In this document: positions 61,038-64,000 of the stretch, in pieces
How the letters are laid out: every line of letters starts with the position of its first letter
Numbering within the stretch: position 1 is the stretch's first letter
Assembly: GCA_001939145.1 (NCBI GenBank)
Contig: LSRX01001547.1
Coordinates: 1-64,000, forward strand
Direction: 5' to 3'
DNA: 64,000 bases
Origin: Symbiodinium microadriaticum
Lineage: Eukaryota > Sar > Dinophyceae > Suessiales > Symbiodiniaceae
Program-made: the position numbers and the translations under genes
Notes under the pieces: generated by a model
Told to the model about the DNA's origin: nothing
The model's database searches: none
The model's input: only the letters and a program-made list of their open reading frames with translations

Positions 61038-61087
61038 CACATGTATATAGATATACATGTATATAGATATACATGTATATAGATATA
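60837..61087. repeat. (CATA)n array and 16-bp tandem repeat
   Basis: About 195 bp of CATA units with CCTACGTA and CAAA interruptions at regular intervals, then three copies of a 16-bp unit (ATATACATGTATATAG). The Tyr-Ile-His-Thr frames over it are artefacts. Confidence 0.97.
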
Positions 61088-61210
61088 ACAGATGTATTAG
61101 GGCTCTATGCTTGTGGTATGTCGGCTTGTGGCCTGGGAGCAACCCTCTCCAGTGAGCCTCCAGGGCCTGGCTCACTTCCAGGACGGAGACCTAAGAAGGG
61201 GCAAAGTGAA

Positions 61211-61360
61211 GCTTAGGGTTTAGGGGTTTAGGGGTTTAGGGGTTTAGGGTTTAGGGGTTTAGGGGTTTAGGGGTTTAGGGTTCAGCGGGTTTTAGGGTTT
61301 AGGGTTTTAGTTCAGTGGGTTTTAGGGCTCAGGGGTTTAGGGGTTTAGGATTTAGGACCA
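61211..61360 (+). repeat. Telomere-like tract
   Basis: TTTAGGGG and TTTAGGG units with two TTCAG(C/T)GGGTTT interruptions. Confidence 0.95.
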
Positions 61361-61619
61361 GCTTTGTACCCTCAAATGCAGGGGTATACGGTCCCAAGCT
61401 ACCTAAGTGCATTTAGGGACTAATAAAAGGCAGAGGCAGGAGCCTGCTGAATCGCACGAGGCCTCTTTAAGGGATTTCAAGAATTTTCTGTCGGGGATCT
61501 GCAAGGCTTGTACGATGTAGGGGCCACCACACAATTGGTTCAAGGCTTTGATTTTGGGCTTAGGGGTTAAGGGTCTAGGGTTTAGGGGGGCATGTTGTAC
61601 TGAAAATACAACAACCAGG
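61361..61619. other. Unassigned stretch
   Basis: No feature beyond two TTTAGGG-like words at 61567-61588. Confidence 0.5.
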
Positions 61620-61985
61620 AGAGCTAAATGAAGAGAGTAGAGGTAATGATTCCGACACGCTGGAAGTAGAGGGCATGGGTCTTGGCAGCGTGGAGGGCAT
61701 TCTCGGCCACAGCCTTCATTGACAATGCTTGGTCCTTGCGCACCTCCTCCTCCATTTTCTTTTGGGCGAGGTCCTTCTTCACTGCCAGCTTGGCTGCACG
61801 AGCCCCACCTGCACGAGCACCACCAGTGAGCACCACCCATGACAGAGGAGGCCACAATGAAAAGCCGAGACCTACCTTCACTTCAGCACTCCAGCCAGTA
61901 TCTTCGGCAAGCAGCACTGTCATGCGAATTGCCAGGTCCGGAATGATGCTGTCTTTTCTCACTCCCGGAACAGAACTGCACATGT
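61620..61985 (-). CDS. Possible two-exon fragment, coiled-coil C-terminus (uncertain)
   Basis: On the minus strand, 61983 to about 61875 encodes VPGVRKDSIIPDLAIRMTVL and further protein-like residues. A GT dinucleotide follows (sense AAG-GTAGGTC) and an AG acceptor is possible near 61813. The downstream segment encodes KLAVKKDLAQKKMEEEVRKD followed by an Ala-rich helix, which would form a coiled coil. The composition is more protein-like than the surroundings. I recognise no family, and the exon limits are guesses. Confidence 0.3.
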
Positions 61986-62052
61986 AACCAGTCGATCGAA
62001 GGAGGTTGCTCTATTTTCAGAAGGATGATTCGGAGTGACAATCAATAACCAT

Positions 62053-62162
62053 TAATGTAGGGGCCTTAACAATTGGAATAGGGCTTTGGGGCCCATTTTG
62101 GTGTAATTGTAGTAAGGAACCCCCAAAATAGTATTGGTAATTATTCGGGCTCATATATTATG
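62053..62162. repeat. Hairpin family D, copy 8
   Basis: AATGTAGGGGCCTTAACAAT and GGTAATTATTCGGGCTCATA; core GTAATTGTAGTAAGGAACCC. Confidence 0.8.
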
Positions 62163-62928
62163 CGGCCGTTATAGATTACAGAACGTTTGCGGACCCCTAG
62201 TTCAACCCCTTCAACTAAAACCCGGTAAAACCCTTGCGGAGCTTTTGCCACAAAAAACCGGATCAGGCATCGTGCGGTTTCTGGAGGGATTGGGGTTTCA
62301 GAGGTGCTGATGCCAAAAAAAAACTCGAGGCTTCCGCAGTTTCTATGTGTCGTTGAGACTGAACAGGGGTTGTCTGTTAAAGGAAAAAGACAGGGCCCTG
62401 TACTTTGATCCTTTAAGCAGACTGCTTTAAAGAAGGCACCTTCTTGACGGGGTTTTTGCATGTATGCTTAGGGCTCAGGATTAAAGGGAGTTTGGGGGTT
62501 TGCATTTAGGCTTACGTAGGCCTTGAGGGCTCAAGGGGCTTAGAACTTAGGGGTCTTTAGGCTTCAGGGTTTAGGGGTTTGGGAGTTTGGGGTTCGGCAT
62601 TTAGCGGGTTGAGGGTTCATGAGTTGCTGGTTTTTGGCTCCCTGGTTTCGGAACTACGGTATACGGTGTTGAAGTTTAGGGTCAAGCATTTCGGAATTGG
62701 AAAAACAGGCGTAATGCTTCGCAAAGAAGACCGGCTGAAGATCAAGGCCTGCAGGGGCCGTAAGAGGCCAACGCCAGAGGACTTGTATCCTTAGACCCTG
62801 TATAGTCTGGTACAGGATTTCGGTCTGGTCTGCTAAAGCTATGCAAAGTCTATCTGAGAGTAGGAGACGGATAAGCTTTGGAGTCAACGTCTACAGCATT
62901 TAGGCATGCGGGCTCTTTTAAAGGAAAC
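62163..62928. other. Stretch without confident gene
   Basis: A 106-codon minus frame (62141-62461) starts in unique sequence but ends in hairpin D. No motif. TTTAGG-like words at 62560-62620. Confidence 0.4.
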
Positions 62929-63027
62929 TACAGGTGGGGAGTTTAGGGTATATAGAGCTTCTGTAAGGCTTCTATAAGGTATATAGACCTTCTATAATAG
63001 CTCCTATAACGGTAACTACCCACCTGA
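62929..63027. repeat. Hairpin family N (single, imperfect)
   Basis: TACAGGTGGGGAGTTTAGGG at the left and GGTAACTACCCACCTGA at the right. The interior has three TATATAGA/CTTCTATAA words in direct repeat. Confidence 0.6.
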
Positions 63028-63445
63028 AAAAGTAAGACTTAAGAGTCCCCAAATTAACTCATGGCAGGTCGCAGCTTCCTCGCTGTAGCTGTTGTTGAGA
63101 CGCTTCCGCCTATCAGGTTATGCACAAGCAACATCCCTCTTCTAGGGGCCTAAAATATGGCACCTTGGAGTTGCTGAATACTGGGGACCTAACATACCCC
63201 AACCACAAAGTAGGTGTGCAATGTTACAGGTCGGAGTGATCAGCAATGACGCGCCAGTAGAGTTGCTCCATTCTGCTTTTCTAAACCCTAAACCCTAAAC
63301 CCCTACACCCTACACCCTAAACCCCGAAACCCTACACCCCTAAACCCCTAAACGCTCAGAAATCTCATGCTTCAGGTACAGCCAGGAGGAGAGCGATTCA
63401 TTCTGCAAATCCGGGGCTCCTTTTTGGAAGTCCTTTGCAGTGAAC
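63028..63445. other. Unassigned stretch with telomere-like tract
   Basis: 63282-63355 holds CCCTAAA, CCCTACA and CCCCTAAA units. The remainder is unassigned. Confidence 0.6.
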
Positions 63446-63578
63446 TACTGTTGATGATATAAATCCTTAGCAGTACCTTAAGGTTTAGAGCTTAGGGTTT
63501 TAAGGACCCTAAACTGCGGGAATTATGCATGGTATGTTCCTTATTATGGGTAGTGCAGGATTTAAATCATCAGCCGTA
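63446..63578. repeat. Hairpin family C, copy 7 (with insertion)
   Basis: TA-bounded CTGTTGATGATATAAATCC and GGATTTAAATCATCAGCCG. An extra GTTTAGAGCTTAGGGTTTTA in the left half, telomere-like in type, makes it longer than its relatives. Confidence 0.85.
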
Positions 63579-63779
63579 GTGGTCACACGAGGCCTTATTA
63601 AAGAGTGGTTACGGGCCCCCGGACTTGAGGACCTAGTCAGATCTGCAGCCTATAACAGTGAAGCCTTAATAAGCAGCAATACTTGGTCCTGCATATACTT
63701 GCCTTTGTCTGATGTGTACGTATAGTTATATAAGTATACTTATACATACTTATATAAACCTATAATGCATCATATACTC

Positions 63780-63841
63780 CGACACCCCATCCTAAGTATA
63801 TTGGGAACCCTAACAGGGACCCTAAATTAGGGAACTACCCA
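63780..63841. repeat. Hairpin family B relic
   Basis: AAGTATATTGGGAACCCTAA and GGGACCCTAAATTAGGGAAC, then TACCCATA. Only the right half of the family is recognisable. Confidence 0.55.
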
Positions 63842-64000
63842 TAGGGTTTCTCTATTATGGTATCTTAAATTAAATCCCCTAACTATGCTATTGGATTCTT
63901 GTTAGAGGAACTTAAGTTAAGTTAGCATAATGGGGATCTATAGTAAATAGAATGGTTTCTCAATTATGGCAACTTAAATTAAATCCCCTAACAAGAACCC
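63842..64000. repeat. Hairpin family G, two copies, cut by the window end
   Basis: TTATGGTATCTTAAATTAAA and TCCCCTAACTATGC, then TTCTTGTTAGAGGAACTTAA starts a second unit that ends CCCTAACAAGAACCC. The second unit is close to copy 1 at 5956 in its right half. Whether the first is a separate copy or an extended arm cannot be told. Confidence 0.6.

Noticed and set aside
60796-61066. 84- and 77-codon frames rich in Tyr-Ile-His-Thr
   Set aside because: Artefact of the (CATA)n array.

Overview
The window looks like nuclear DNA of a dinoflagellate, most likely Symbiodiniaceae-like. The evidence is (1) dozens of short interstitial tracts of the plant/alveolate telomere repeat TTTAGGG, with variants, on both strands; (2) a Ty1/copia polyprotein whose accessory modules resemble those I associate with dinoflagellate retrotransposons; and (3) about 55 kb with almost no recognisable gene, as expected for a large, intron-rich, repeat-rich genome. 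The species is an inference; other alveolates with TTTAGGG telomeres (for example Chromera) are not excluded.

Only one region is certainly coding: a full-length LTR retrotransposon on the minus strand, 32296-40868. It has 197-bp TG...CA LTRs differing at a single base and a 5-bp target duplication (AACCC) inside a telomere-like tract. It also has a primer-binding site resembling the 3' end of initiator tRNA-Met, a polypurine tract, a gag-protease ORF (38735-40585) and a pol ORF (32480-38668). Gag and pol share one reading frame and are separated by a single TAG. Between gag and integrase lie modules that ordinary copia elements lack: a SAP-like plus FGK-type segment in a different frame (37627-38493), a methyltransferase-like segment with the motif-IV Cys replaced, a Cys-rich stretch, and a segment with the HxD...H...R signature of 2-oxoglutarate/Fe(II) dioxygenases. 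Integrase (HHCC, DD35E), reverse transcriptase (HVDD) and RNase H follow. I regard this as the most interesting system in the window.

The rest (1-32290 and 40874-64000) is a mosaic of three repeat layers. Layer one is the telomere-like tracts, roughly one every 1-2 kb. Layer two is about 55 short (75-200 bp) foldback elements in at least 14 sequence families, named A-P here. In families A and C (and some copies of B and F) the arms are directly bounded by TA, like Stowaway/Tc1-mariner type MITEs. Layer three is microsatellites (TA, GA, CA, CATA, ATGC, CTA/CTG, TATATC). Weak hints of host exons exist: a canonical EF-hand loop at 46423-46641 (minus) and a possible coiled-coil exon pair at 61620-61985 (minus). 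No rRNA, tRNA, CRISPR array or complete host gene was found.
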